Below are positions 45,622 to 56,775 of a stretch of 64,000 nucleotides of DNA, in pieces. The notes under the pieces are model-generated. The model had not been told where the DNA came from. It did not search any database and saw nothing but the letters and a program-made list of their open reading frames with translations. A program made the translations under genes and the position numbers. The stretch lies in assembly GCA_026745465.1 (NCBI GenBank), contig JACYXH010000585.1:23501-87500 (forward strand), given 5' to 3'. The stretch's first letter is position 1. The number at the start of each line of letters is the position of its first letter. The DNA comes from Lota lota (Eukaryota; Chordata; Actinopteri; Gadiformes; Lotidae).

Positions 45622-48600
45622 GGAAACTGGCGGTGGCGGTGGTGCCTCCGTTTTTCCAGCGATTATCATGTTGTTGTGATCTACAGATTTTCATAAATGT
45701 GCATTTACTGCATTTATTGTGCTAGTATCATCACCTTGCTTGGATTGCTTGCTTGTTCCTCAGCTCAATGAATTTCCAGGGGTCAAAAGTCATATAGGCT
45801 CCATACCAGGCAACAGGACGCCTCAGGGAATAGATTGCCAAACATGGAAGAATGAACTGGTGAGGTGACATCATCTTTCCTCTGTCAGTCATCTCGCATC
45901 TCCTAGCGGTGCCCGGCTCCTTACACACGGTCGTTGGTTTCAGTGTCTCAGACTATCTTTGTGTGTATGTGTGTGTGGTGTGTGCGCGCTTCTGTGCTTG
46001 TGTTTGTTACATGCTGGTGGCTTAGGAGCAGCTGAAGGCACTGCACCAGGCCCAGACTGAAACATTGGAGGCTCAGGTCACCTCTCTAAGGTCAGTAAAT
46101 CACTGCCCCAAAGCTATGATCCACTAGCCATTAAGCTACGATCCACTAGCCCCATAGCTAAGATCCACTAGCCACAAAGCTGCTATGCAATAGCCACAGA
46201 GCTACTATCCACTAGCCCCATAGCTAAGATCCACTAGCCACAAAGCTGCTATGCAGTAGCCACATAGCTACTATCCACTAGCCCCATAGCTAAGATCCAC
46301 TAGCCACAAAGCTGTGATGCAGTAGCCACAGAGCTACTATCCACTAGCCCCATAGCTACGATCCACTAGCCACAAAGGTGCAATGCAGTAGCCACATAGC
46401 TACTATCCACTAGCCCCATAGCTAAGATCCACTAGCCACAAAGCTGCTATGCAGTAGCCACATAGCTACTATCCACTAGCCCCATAGCTAAGATCCACTA
46501 GCCACAAAGCTGCTATGCAGTAGCCACAGAGCTACTATCCACTAGCCCCATAGCTAAGATCCACTAGCCACAAAGCTGTGATGCAGTAGCCACATAGCTA
46601 CTATCCACTAGCCCCATAGCTACTATCCACTAGCCCCAAAGCTACGATCCACCAGCGACAAAGTTACGATCCTATAGCCCAGTGTTTTTCAACGTCATAC
46701 AGGTGGTATGTGGGATTTTATTATTGAACAAATATATATTTATAATTTAAAATAAATATATTATCAATGTGGTTCAGTAAATATAGTATTATGACTGTTT
46801 TACTATATCAAAAATAGGGTTGCTTTGTGCATTGCATCATGTTTTCCATTGTAATGTTCTCCGTTGATGTTTGTGGTAATTTGTGTTTGATCAATTTCAA
46901 AAACGTTGTCCTATGCAAGATACAACTTGAGAAAAACCTTGTGTAGGGCTGGTAAAGTATTTGTATAGAAACACATGAATCATGTATATTACAATATACA
47001 ATATTAAAAGAATCATCAGTAATTTAAACACATGGTCCTGTGAAATGACAAATGTCTAAGTAGCACAGGATAGCAGGACTGGGTTTTTCTTTGGTAAAGC
47101 AGGAGTATTTCAAAATCACTTCTTAAGAGCACTGCCATTATTATTCATGGCTGGAATGTCGTGCCTCAGGTGACACAATCACAAAGACTCATTTAGTGTC
47201 AATAAGCAAAGCTTAGTGCCAGCCGTGTAGGCGTCCTAACCCGCCGCTAAATGACCCGTATCTGAAGACACTGTACGCCGCTTTGGATAAAAGCATCCGC
47301 TACACGACTTAATCACATGAAATCAAGATAAGATTGACTTGATCCATCCCTGGGGAAATAAAGGAAATAAGGGAAATAAATCAGTCAACATTCAATCTCA
47401 CGTTGTTACCTCATCTCTTGTCGTCCCTCGTGTTCCCGTGTGGGGCTAGGAAGGAGCTGGCGGTGAGTCAGAGAGGGGTGCGAGGAGGCGGGCAGCCGTC
47501 TGAGGCACAGAGAGGCGGCGGCGGCGGCGGCCAAGCTGAGCGCAGGAGCTCCTCGCGTCGGGGGCCTGTGTCTCAAGTGCGCCCAACACGAGGCCGTCAT
47601 GGCGGAGACGCACACCAACGTGCACGTGCAAGCCATCGATAGGCTCACCAAGTCAGTCAGAGGGGACACGCCCCCCCCCCCCCACACACACACACACACA
47701 CACATGCACCGCACGCACACTCGTATATTTAAACGTGGACATTTAGTAAACCACACTATTGCCAACGTCAGCAGTTGCCGACACATTTTCATATCTTCTG
47801 TGATTAAAGGTTCTTTTTATTTACACTTTTCTGATGTCACATTAATGAACCCGAAGTGAGTCTGAGGTTCATCATTAAAACAACACATTTTATTGATTTG
47901 AATTGAAAATGATACAATTGTGTAATGCACCATTTATGTTTGATCCAAACTGCTTATTTTACACATATCTTTCTCCATATACGTGTCTGAAAAAAGGTAG
48001 CGTGGCTAGCCTTCTTTAGTGAAACAGAGTGTCCAGCAGAACGCTACACATTTTCGAGGTTTGTTTCATATGGAACACAATGCGTTTTTCCCTCTGGTTC
48101 TGACTGTGTCTCCAGGGAGCGTGACGAGGTGATGGTGGCGCTGCGGTCCGTGCGTGCCAGCCAGGAGGAGAGCCAGCAGAGGGAGTGGTCCGCCTGTCTC
48201 CAGGTCAAACAGGCCGTGGAGATGGCAGAGGAGGCCAACCTGCATAAGGCCCGGGTAAGGAACAGACACACACACACACACACACACACGCAGATGCACA
48301 CACACACACACACACAGACTCACACAAACGCACACCAAACACACACACACACACACACACAGACTCACACAAACGCACACATGCACACACGCACACACAT
48401 ACAGACACAGACTCACGCCTGAAAAAGTATTGCATTTATTAAACAATGAATTCGCAATACAGCGTCACACCATAGATCACTAGGTCGCAGCCTGTAGCTG
48501 CAGTTCTCAATCAGGTATGATGTATGTGTTCAGTTTACTGGAGGACCTGAGGACGCATGTGTGTAGAACAATATGAGGACAAGGTCATGCATGGGGGTAC

Positions 48601-49238
48601 CCATATGTCCTCAGGTAGTTCCATGCGTGTGTGTATTTGTGGTGTTTGTGAAAACGTTATTTTATGCAAGTTTGTGTGTTACTATGTGTGTACAGCTGGA
48701 GCTGCAGTGCGAGCAGCTGTCCAGGGAGCTATGTCGTCAGAGGGAGCGGCTGGAGAGGGAGGCGCAGGGCCTGCAGGAGAGGCTGGCCGCGGTCAAGGAG
48801 GAGGTGCGCTGCGAGGCCCGCAGGGAGAAGGAGGAGCTGGCGCAAACGGTAAGCTCCACCTCCTCCTTTTTAATGAGCAAGCAGATTACTAAGGCCGGAC
48901 CGCAGGTACCACAATAGCCGGTTTTGATTGGCTTGGATGAGTCCTGGATGATGTAATCTGCAGTAATAGTATAATAATCCTTGGTTGTGAATTGTGAGAG
49001 ATTGAACAAAAACAGGTGTGTCTGCCAGTCATGTCATTTTAGTGATGTCATTTGTTAATTGAGGGAGTGTGTGTGTGTGTGTGTGTGTGTCAGGTGTCAA
49101 ATCTTTCCCAGCATGTAGCAGAACTGGAGGGACAACTTGATCGAGCAAACAGAGAGAGAACTTCACTGACCAATCAGCTTGAAGAAACCCTTCGAAAACG
49201 GACAAATCAGGAACAAGAGAGCACTAAGGTACTCAGCA

Positions 49239-49301
<63 letters not shown>

Positions 49302-50867
49302 CTCAGGCAGGCAGACATGCCTGCAAAAAAGAAATCCATCTCTGAAACGGAACTTTTACTATGTTGGAAACTCAGTTCAGTTCAGTTCAGTTCTTGGTGT
49401 TCAGTTCAGTTCAGTTCTTGGTGTTCAGTTCAGTTCAGTTCTTGGTGTTCAGTTCTTGGTCATCTAAATTAGGTGCAAGTATGATGGCATCACAAGCTAC
49501 CTTTGTCCTTCCCTATATAAACCATAAAGCTTTATACATGATATATGCTAAGTACGTTGCACAACAAGACTGTGTTACTATCTGTATGTGTGTGATGTTT
49601 TTCTGAGAGAAAAAAATACAATTAAAACATGTTTGGGTTTGATAGAGATTCTATGATGTGAATGATAGTATGTATGGTATGCTTTAATGAAGAACCAGTT
49701 GGATATGTGTCTTCATATTTTAGACCAGTGTTAGAAATATAATTACCATTTCCTATGATTGTAGACTGATAGTATTGGAGGAAAAGAGGGAAAATTCACT
49801 GTTCAAGGACCAGATCAGGATGTACCACTGCAGAATCAATTTTAAACACCACTAGGTGGCACCAAAAGCCTTTCTAAATTCATTAAAAAAGAATAATTTG
49901 TTAATAGGGTTATGTTGGCGCTTCATTGTCAACATAAAAACTATTAACGTAAATTATTTATTTTAATCACTCGGTCACTTATTTGTTATAGATTATTTCC
50001 CATGTTTAATAACTAAGGATATGATTTGATAAAAAATATGAATTAAAGCATCAACCCTGTACATTGAGCTTATTTTGATGATTTTGATGACATTGCTTGT
50101 TTTCCTCTGAAGAACTTGCAACCCCATCTTTGTTCACAATCAACTTGATAGGTTACAAAGAACACATTGCTAAGTGTCTGAATTGGACTATCTTAACAAG
50201 GCACCGATGATTCTGTTTTAGATGTGTGGAGACCTGCGTTACCAGCTGAGCCAAGCCGTGATGAAGAGAGAGGAGACGCAGAGGGAACTGCGGGAATTGG
50301 CCACCAAGACCTCGAGACAGACTGAACGCGCCTCACAGGTTGCTCAGTGATGTCCGACAGTGTGAAAACTCATAATTTCTACTTTGGACAATCATAACTT
50401 GAGAGGAGGATTCGTTATTTAATTATTGAACACGTTTGTGATTCAACCCCTTGAGTGTTGGAACGTAAAGTTTTAAATTGCAAAAGTATTGCACATTAAA
50501 CTCAGTTTATAAACAAATATTGGAAGTAAAGGCACTGCTTTGTGACATGAATATGTCATCTACGCTGCTGTGTGATCAATTTACGTTAATTCCCTGTGAC
50601 TCGGGCAAGGTTTTAGTAGCCTGAGCCGTTTTAGGTTGCGTGTTTGTTTAAAAGGGCATACGGGGCCTTGTTGTGTAAGACTTTCTCACCTCGCCTCCCC
50701 CCCTGCCCTCTCTCTGTGGGACAGGAAGTGGAGAAGCTGAGCTCTGTGCTGGTTGGCTGTCAACATCGCCTGGAGGCAGTCCAAAAGGATGGGAGCCAAT
50801 GGCAGACTGAAGCCTTGAGCCTGGCAGAACAGCTGGCAAATGCCCAGCGCCAACTGCACCTCACCAG
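44186..50867 (+). CDS. sdccag8: sdccag8 (centrosomal/ciliary coiled-coil protein), 5' 13 coding exons, 3' end not in window, one frameshift
   Basis: Exons: 44186-44246, 44559-44723, 44909-44994, 45176-45280, 45449-45559, 45764-45859, 46026-46090, 47450-47651, 48116-48254, 48696-48848, 49094-49228, 50222-50338 and 50725-50867. All junctions are GT-AG and phase-compatible. Together they give about 525 codons of a protein of about 710 residues in mammals. SDCCAG8 (CCCAP/NPHP10) sits at centrioles and the ciliary base; human loss causes nephronophthisis and Bardet-Biedl-type disease. Diagnostic blocks: [32 protein letters not shown] followed by [27 protein letters not shown] and QLHLT. Nearly all the rest is heptad-rich coiled coil. 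Exon 47450-47651 has one base too many. The C-terminal exons were not found up to 64000. Confidence 0.93.
44559..44723 (+). CDS. sdccag8: sdccag8 coding exon 2
   Basis: Acceptor GTTTTTCAG|AGCGG. It encodes [17 protein letters not shown] and an acidic, low-complexity stretch, ending GCAG|GTGACT. The SIQQL block matches the mammalian SIHQL. Confidence 0.85.
44909..44994 (+). CDS. sdccag8: sdccag8 coding exon 3
   Basis: Acceptor TTCCCTAG|TCAACC. It encodes [20 protein letters not shown] and PSQRCSPSK, parallel to the mammalian VNQLKDLLRQQ...SPSRRR, ending CCAAG|GTAACA in phase 0. Confidence 0.88.
45176..45280 (+). CDS. sdccag8: sdccag8 coding exon 4
   Basis: Acceptor CTCCCGCAG|GGGGAG. It encodes [20 protein letters not shown] and KFCK, the best conserved block near the N-terminus, ending TGCAAG|GTGGGT. 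Confidence 0.95.
45449..45559 (+). CDS. sdccag8: sdccag8 coding exon 5, flanked by (GT)n on both sides
   Basis: Acceptor GTGTTCAG|GAGGAG follows a (GT)n tract (45389-45443). The donor CCAAG|GTACTG opens into another (GT)n (45564-45620). It encodes [20 protein letters not shown]. Length 111 nt, phase 0-0. Confidence 0.93.
45764..45859 (+). CDS. sdccag8: sdccag8 coding exon 6 (less conserved)
   Basis: Acceptor TTGTTCCTCAG|CTCAAT; donor AATGAACTG|GTGAGG. It encodes [20 protein letters not shown] and 12 more residues. Its position matches the variable region between coiled coils in mammals. Phase 0-0 and clean splice sites support it; direct similarity is weak. Confidence 0.7.
46026..46090 (+). 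CDS. sdccag8: sdccag8 coding exon 7
   Basis: Acceptor GTGGCTTAG|GAGCAG; donor CTCTAAG|GTCAGT. It encodes [21 protein letters not shown], a coiled-coil segment, with two bases carried to the next exon. Confidence 0.85.
46108..46690. repeat. 22-bp minisatellite in 66-bp higher-order units (sdccag8 intron 7)
   Basis: The 22-bp theme CCACTAGCCxCATAGCTAxG AT repeats about 26 times. Three variants (CCCCATAGCTAAGAT, CACAAAGCTGCTATG, CACATAGCTACTAT) cycle as 66-bp blocks. It begins only about 18 bp after the exon 7 donor. Confidence 0.92.
47205..47380. repeat. SINE-like or dispersed repeat tails
   Basis: CGCTTTGGATAAAAGCATCCGCTA (about 47279-47302) is a tail motif seen all over teleost genomes. Next to it, AGATAAGATTGACTTGATCCATCCCTGGGGAAAT resembles another common fish repeat end. 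The full structure is not resolved. Confidence 0.5.
47450..47651 (+). CDS. sdccag8: sdccag8 coding exon 8, with one-base insertion (frameshift)
   Basis: Acceptor GGGGCTAG|GAAGG; donor CTCACCAA|GTCAGT. The first frame reads KELAVSQRG; after GGGG at 47475-47478 the homologous frame is [20 protein letters not shown] then [20 protein letters not shown]. The exon's outer phases (1 and 2) fit only if one base is removed, so the extra G is the anomaly. The [12 protein letters not shown] block and [13 protein letters not shown] are near-identical to mammalian SDCCAG8. It may be an assembly homopolymer error or a real lesion. Confidence 0.9.
48116..48254 (+). CDS. sdccag8: sdccag8 coding exon 9
   Basis: Acceptor GTCTCCAG|GGAGCG; donor GCCCGG|GTAAGG. 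It encodes [20 protein letters not shown] and on to EEANLHKAR, strongly conserved. A compound CA array (48270-48415) follows in the intron. Confidence 0.95.
48696..48848 (+). CDS. sdccag8: sdccag8 coding exon 10
   Basis: Acceptor GTGTACAG|CTGGAG; donor CAAACG|GTAAGC. It encodes [20 protein letters not shown] and further coiled coil; 153 nt, phase 0-0. Confidence 0.94.
49094..49228 (+). CDS. sdccag8: sdccag8 coding exon 11, flanked by (GT)n
   Basis: Acceptor TGTGTCAG|GTGTCA, directly after a GT run (49068-49090); donor ACTAAG|GTACTC, with (GT)n from 49243. It encodes [20 protein letters not shown] and 25 more residues; 135 nt, phase 0-0. Confidence 0.94.
49370..49460. repeat. 24-bp tandem repeat built from (TTCAG)n, about four copies
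   Basis: TTCAGTTCAGTTCAGTTCTT plus GGTG repeats in sdccag8 intron 11. Confidence 0.9.
50222..50338 (+). CDS. sdccag8: sdccag8 coding exon 12
   Basis: Acceptor TTCTGTTTTAG|ATGTG; donor TCACAG|GTTGCT (a weak donor: +3 is T). It encodes [20 protein letters not shown] and on to [10 protein letters not shown], aligned with the mammalian VCGEMRYQLNK block. Confidence 0.92.
50725..50867 (+). CDS. sdccag8: sdccag8 coding exon 13 (last one found)
   Basis: Acceptor GGGACAG|GAAGTG; donor CTCACCAG|GTAGTA. It encodes [20 protein letters not shown] through [10 protein letters not shown], with two bases over. The mammalian protein continues for about 190 residues that I could not locate downstream. Confidence 0.93.
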
Positions 50868-51137
50868 GTAGTACCTAATCCTATTATACGTGCCACCACA
50901 CACACACACACACACACACAAACACGGTTCCCCTCTGTCCAGCCCCAGCATAGCCCATTCCAGCCCAATTCAGACCAGCATACCAACTGTACCGCTCCAG
51001 GTAATGGCTAATCCTATTATAATAGCCACACACGTGCACACTCGCACTAACAAACGCTGTTGGGCCATGGTCGTGGTACCGACTGGACCTCACCAGGTCA
51101 CCTCTAATCCTGTTAGGCACGCCACAACAATATCCAG

Positions 51138-51277
<140 letters not shown>

Positions 51278-51708
51278 TGCGTCGTGCTCTGTGTACCATC
51301 AGGACAGTACCCAGTCCAGCAACAGCTCCAGCAGAGCCAAAATGGCGGCAGGTTTCCATCTTCTGTCCTTGGCGAGAGCACACCAAATCACACACACACA
51401 CACACACACACACTTTGCCGAACACACACACTGTGATGGTGCAGGCCGGCGGTCACTGGACAGCCTGGCCTGGACGCCACCTGCCTGTGCCCTGTACCCG
51501 GCGTCACCGCGGGAACTACCGGCTCCTCTCCTCCTTCCACTCATCCCTCGCTCTCCCTCTGTCTTCTGATTCACCCTCTCACGCTAACCTGCAGTCTGTC
51601 ATCTATTGCTTCCTGGTCATCCCCATTGACCTCTGTTCATCTTTGTTCTGTCAGGCCTCTTTCCTCTTTTGCCCGTTTTATCAACACTCCTTTATTCCTC
51701 TCTGGCTG

Positions 51709-51787
51709 CTCCCCCCCCCCCCCCCCCCCCTTTATTCCTCCCATCTTTCTTTCCACCCGCCCCTCCCTCCCTCCCTCCCTCCCTCCC
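51709..51787. repeat. Poly-C (about 22 C) and (CCCT)n
   Basis: A pure C run at about 51710-51730, then CCCT repeats at 51763-51787. Confidence 0.9.
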
Positions 51788-51998
51788 GCCATCCACTGGC
51801 TGATGTTCCCTCGCTGGCTTCCAGTGCCGGGGCAGCGCCGGCCCCTGCCAGACGCCCGGGGCACTCTCACCCCCGCAGCCCTCTGTCGAGGTGTCTGAGA
51901 TGGGCACAGATGTGGTGGTGGTGCCCCGTGGTGCCTGAGGCGGCGGGATAGAAGTGTGTGGTGGTGTCTGCCCAGAAGTGTGCGTGTGTTGTGCATAC

Positions 51999-52117
<119 letters not shown>

Positions 52118-52370
52118 ACCGGTGCTCCCGGCTCTGATCTGTGTTTAAGTGCGTTTGTCTGTCAGCCGGCCAGCTATAACACATCGGTGGCATGGCACAC
52201 TGCCGCGTGCACTGTGGAAGAGGGAAGGTGGTGTGTGTGTGTGTGTGTGTGTGTGTTCCAACCAGCTGTGGAGTGACATGCTTATTGATGAGGCAACATG
52301 ATGACTTTGACCTGTTGTGGTGATGTAAACCATTTTTTCCACTGCAAAGGAGTGCGTGTGCGGTATGTGC

Positions 52371-52411
<41 letters not shown>

Positions 52412-53226
52412 ATCAGAGAGTTCATAGTATAATCTGCCTTCATGTTCATCGATGTTTGACAGCTGTCGACTTGGCTTAGCGCACAGGCAATCAAATTCAA
52501 TTTGGTCCATTACCACTGAACAGCAGAGCTTTCAATGGCTCCAGATAGATATATCTCTATTCGGTTGGAGTTAATATGGTCTGCAGCATCTCTAGCAGAG
52601 TCAAACAGCTGGAAAGGCTGGTTTCAATTCTGAGAAACTAAATACAAACAAGTCCAAACAAAAATATATATTCTGATTCTATACGTTAAAAAAGAAACAC
52701 AAAATAATCACCTGTAGTCACATATCATCCGTATGCTACCATGCGTATGATTTTCTGTTGAAGTGACCGGATGGGAATGAAGCAATTGGGGACAGAGTAA
52801 CCGAAATGTAAGTAGAGCCAGTGTGGGAAAACCAGCATCAAACCCACTGAGAAACTATGCAAACTTGCACCCATGGACCACATACACACTACAGTCTGAT
52901 TGGCCTATCGCATTCACATTGTGTCTGGCTCGTTGGTCCCTGCCTTTAAGTAAATAGTGTCCTGGCAGTGTTAATCATTTAGCATCATTATTCATTTTGT
53001 AGTGGACTAGATGTTTAAAATGGAAGAAGCTCACGTGTACTTCTGTTTCTGGAAGTGTTGAAAGATGTATAAGCATATTGTCTTTTGCATCAACTCTTTA
53101 AAGTTAGTCGGAAAATTATTCAAATTTAAATTTATATTAGGTTGAGTTGAACAAAATTCTGATAACAAGCAGCCCTTATAAAGTCTTAATTTTAAATGGA
53201 ATATGCTCCAATTTGTTTCGATTTTG

Positions 53227-53905
53227 GTTTGTGTGTAGACTCCTCTAGTCCAGCTGGTCAGCGGTCAGTGTATGTTTTGTGTGTAGACTCCTCTAGTCCA
53301 GCTGGTCTGCGGTCAGTGTATGTTTTGTGTGTAGACTCCTCTAGTCCAGCTGGTCTGCGGTCAGTGTATGTTTTGTGTGTAGACTCCTCTAGTCCAGCTG
53401 GTCAGCGGTCAGTGTATGTTTTGTGTGTAGACTCCTCTAGTCCAGCTGGTCAGCGGTCAGTGTATGTTTTGTGTGTAGACTCCTCTAGTCCAGCTGGTCT
53501 GCGGTCAGTGTATGTTTTGTGTGTAGACTCCTCTAGTCCAGCTGGTCAGCGGTCAGTGTATGTTTTGTGTGTAGACTCCTCTAGTCCAGCTGGTCAGCGG
53601 TCAGTGTATGTTTTGTGTGTAGACTCCTCTAGTCCAGCTGGTCAGCGTCAGTGTATGTTTTGTGTGTAGACTCCTCTAGTCCAGCTGGTCAGCGGTCAGT
53701 GTATGTTTTGTGTGTAGACTCCTCTAGTCCAGCTGGTCAGCGGTCAGTGTATGTTTTGTGTGTAGACTCCTCTAGTCCAGCTGGTCAGCGGTCAGTGTAT
53801 GTTTTGTGTGTAGACTCCTCTAGTCCAGCTGGTCTGCGGTCAGTGTATGTTTTGTGTGTAGACTCCTCTAGTCCAGCTGGTCAGCGGTCAGCGTACGTTG
53901 GGTAT
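53227..53905. repeat. 48-bp minisatellite, 14 copies
   Basis: Each copy contains CTCCTCTAGTCCAGCTGG (starts 53240, 53288 and so on, to 53863), then TCAGCGG or TCTGCGG and TCAGTGTATGTTTTGTGTG. One copy lacks a G (period 47 at 53624-53671). As 48 is divisible by three, a repetitive open frame results. Confidence 0.97.
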
Positions 53906-54667
53906 GTGTGAGAGAGTCTTCTGGCGCCCCCTTCAGTCAGGAGTTGTAGGTAGCTCAACCTGTTGCAATTGGGTTAGGTTTTGAGGCATGTGATTCATTA
54001 CCAACCAATCAAGAGCCAGTGCTGGAGGTAAGATTTAAGAGCTGTAATTTGAGTGTAATCTGTTAGAAATGCCATAGCGATCCGTTTGCTGTGAGTGCGT
54101 GAAATGCTCTGAGAATACTGTTCTTGTTGACTGCACACCTGCCTCTGTATAAGCCATCTCTCACACTCGCACACAGCGTCTTATGAAAATGGCAACAAGG
54201 CTTTAAGAGTTGACGATGGTCGGTGCGAAACTACTTTGGGTGCACGCCATTGGTGTGGCAGCATCTGGAATGTATGGCACGTGTATTATCCACATACATT
54301 TGAATTATATTGAATTCAGGCAGATATCTTATACCAAAAATGGTCCGAGCTCAAATTCCCATTGAAAATGTCTCTAACTTTACCGAAATGTACCTGAATC
54401 AGGACATACCGACGCAGCTCTATGTTGGTCCTTCGTTTATCTTTCTGTCTCTTTGTGCTTCTCTTGTTCTCTCTCTCGCTCACTGTGTCCATCTGTGGAC
54501 CTTCTGGGGTTAAGTAGTTCAATGAGATGCATGCCTCTCACTTCCTGCTGTTCATCCCATGCACCAATCTTTGTATCTACAGTGGCATCTGTGTGTTTGT
54601 GTGTGTGCGTGCATGTGTTGGTGTATGTAGCTGGAAGGCAGCTCTTTGATTCCCTTAGTCAAACATT

Positions 54668-54701
54668 CTCCCTCTCTCTCTCTGTCTCTCTCTCTCTCTC
54701 T

Positions 54702-54739
<38 letters not shown>

Positions 54740-54828
54740 GTCTCTCTGTCTCTCTCTCTCTCTCTGTCTCTCTGTCTCTCTGTCTCTCTGTCTGTCTCTC
54801 TCTCTCTGTCTCTGTCTCTCTGTCTCTG

Positions 54829-54867
<39 letters not shown>

Positions 54868-54895
54868 GTCTCTCTGTCTCTCTGTCGCTCGCTCG
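54668..54895. repeat. (TCTC/TCTG)n pyrimidine tract
   Basis: CT-rich array with TCTG interruptions and a GCTC end. The RE/SL-type frames are artefacts. Confidence 0.95.
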
Positions 54896-55099
54896 CTCTC
54901 ACATTCAGTCAGGGGGAATGAAATGATCAGTGGCCTTTAAACAGTGACCATTTTCGATAACAGGCGCACACACACCTACACCTACTTTTGTACAACTTGA
55001 CTATATCATATTATTACTGTAGTCATACACATGCATGCATCCTATAATATAAATATGAACTTTTGTTTAGAATTGGAGTCGAAACAACATGTGCGCACA

Positions 55100-55570
<471 letters not shown>

Positions 55571-55641
55571 TGCACAGTCCTGGGCCCCAGCCTAGCAGAG
55601 GGCTTTACCACATTTGTTTTGTTTGTTTGCTCCTGTCTATT

Positions 55642-55679
<38 letters not shown>

Positions 55680-55984
55680 TTTCTCCCTTCATCCCTCTTT
55701 TTTTCTCCCTCTGTCGTGATCAGAGATCCCTCGAGCCACCACGAAAAACTGCCCAGCATAACTTCACAAAATTCCTCACACGCCAGACAGTGTGTGCGTG
55801 CGAGTGGGTCACGTGTGTCGTGCTGTGGACCATGCAGGGTTGTGTAATCTGAGGTTAGCAACTGAGAAACCATCTTCATGAGGCTGCATGTTAATCGTTG
55901 TTTGAATAAACAAAGGAAAGGTTTTAGTCATCATACGGACAACATACACCACCTACTGGCGTCAGCCGGACCAACACAACCCCC

Positions 55985-56775
55985 AATTCACTTCCTTCAC
56001 TGAAGTTTCAACTGTGGACCTGTCCTCTATAAGCGCAGCATGGCCTCAACCTGTGCCTTGGACCCCATCCCCTCCACCTGCCCGCTCTCTCCCCCCTCAT
56101 CATCCAAGCAGTCAACTCCTCCATTTCCACTGCCGAAATCTCGGCATCATCCTCGATCCCTCCCTCTCATTTTCTCCCCGTGTTAACCAGAGCAATAAAA
56201 CTCCCTTCTTCTTCCACCCTCTCTGTCCTTCTCTGCTACTGATTCTCTCATCCACACATTGGTAGCATCAAGGCTACTGCAACAGCATCCTGTTGGGTTC
56301 AGCTAACAAAACACTCACTACCCTTCACTATGCCACAATATACCACATCAATATACCACATCAGCCCTGTCCTCCATGACCTCCACTGGCTCCCAGCTAA
56401 ATACAGGATTGATTTCAACATGCTGCTCTTCCCCTACAGAGCCCTAAATAACCACGACCACAACCCTTCCCCAAATCTGTGCTCTGCAGACGCCTCCTTC
56501 CCCAGACCACCGGGACTTCACACCGGACCTGGGGCGACCCTCCTCCCTCCTCTGGAGCATTCTGCCCGCCCCCAACCCCCAAGCCAAGAACCCAGTCCAA
56601 CTTGAGTAAGGAGGCCCTTCAAACCCACCTATTCTACCTGGTGTACCACGTAATCCCTCCTCCCACTTTTTAAATAGTTTCCCTCGCTTGTTTCTTTGTT
56701 TTATGTTTTCCCGTAAAGTGTCTTTGGGCGCTAAGAAAAGCGCTATGGGAATCTAATCGAATGTATTATTATTAG
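55985..56775 (+). mobile_element. L2-type LINE, 3' fragment
   Basis: The frame at 56330-56460 reads ISPVLHDLHWLPAKYRIDFN MLLFPYRALN, the hallmark C-terminal block of fish L2 elements (LHWLPVxYRIxFKxLL...ALN). An upstream piece (NLGIILDPSLSFSPRV, 56140-56190) is also typical. The end shows GCGCTATGGGAATCTAATCG and a TATTATTAT tail. It is frameshifted and 5'-truncated. Confidence 0.85.

Noticed and set aside
47461-47520. A tiny intron using GCG|GTGAGT at 47463 to explain the sdccag8 frame change
   Set aside because: The next acceptor would leave an intron of under 60 bp, and the skipped sequence encodes residues that align with mammalian SDCCAG8. A one-base insertion is simpler.
51291-51360. 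Possible next sdccag8 exon (GACAGTACCCAGTCCAGCAA...)
   Set aside because: It looks Ser/Gln-rich, but no acceptor gives the required phase and it does not match the expected continuation after QLHLTR.
53196-53911. Repetitive protein-like frame (VDSSSPAGQRSVYVLC repeats)
   Set aside because: It arises from a 48-bp (16-codon) minisatellite inside an intron and shifts frame where one copy lost a G. No gene signals.
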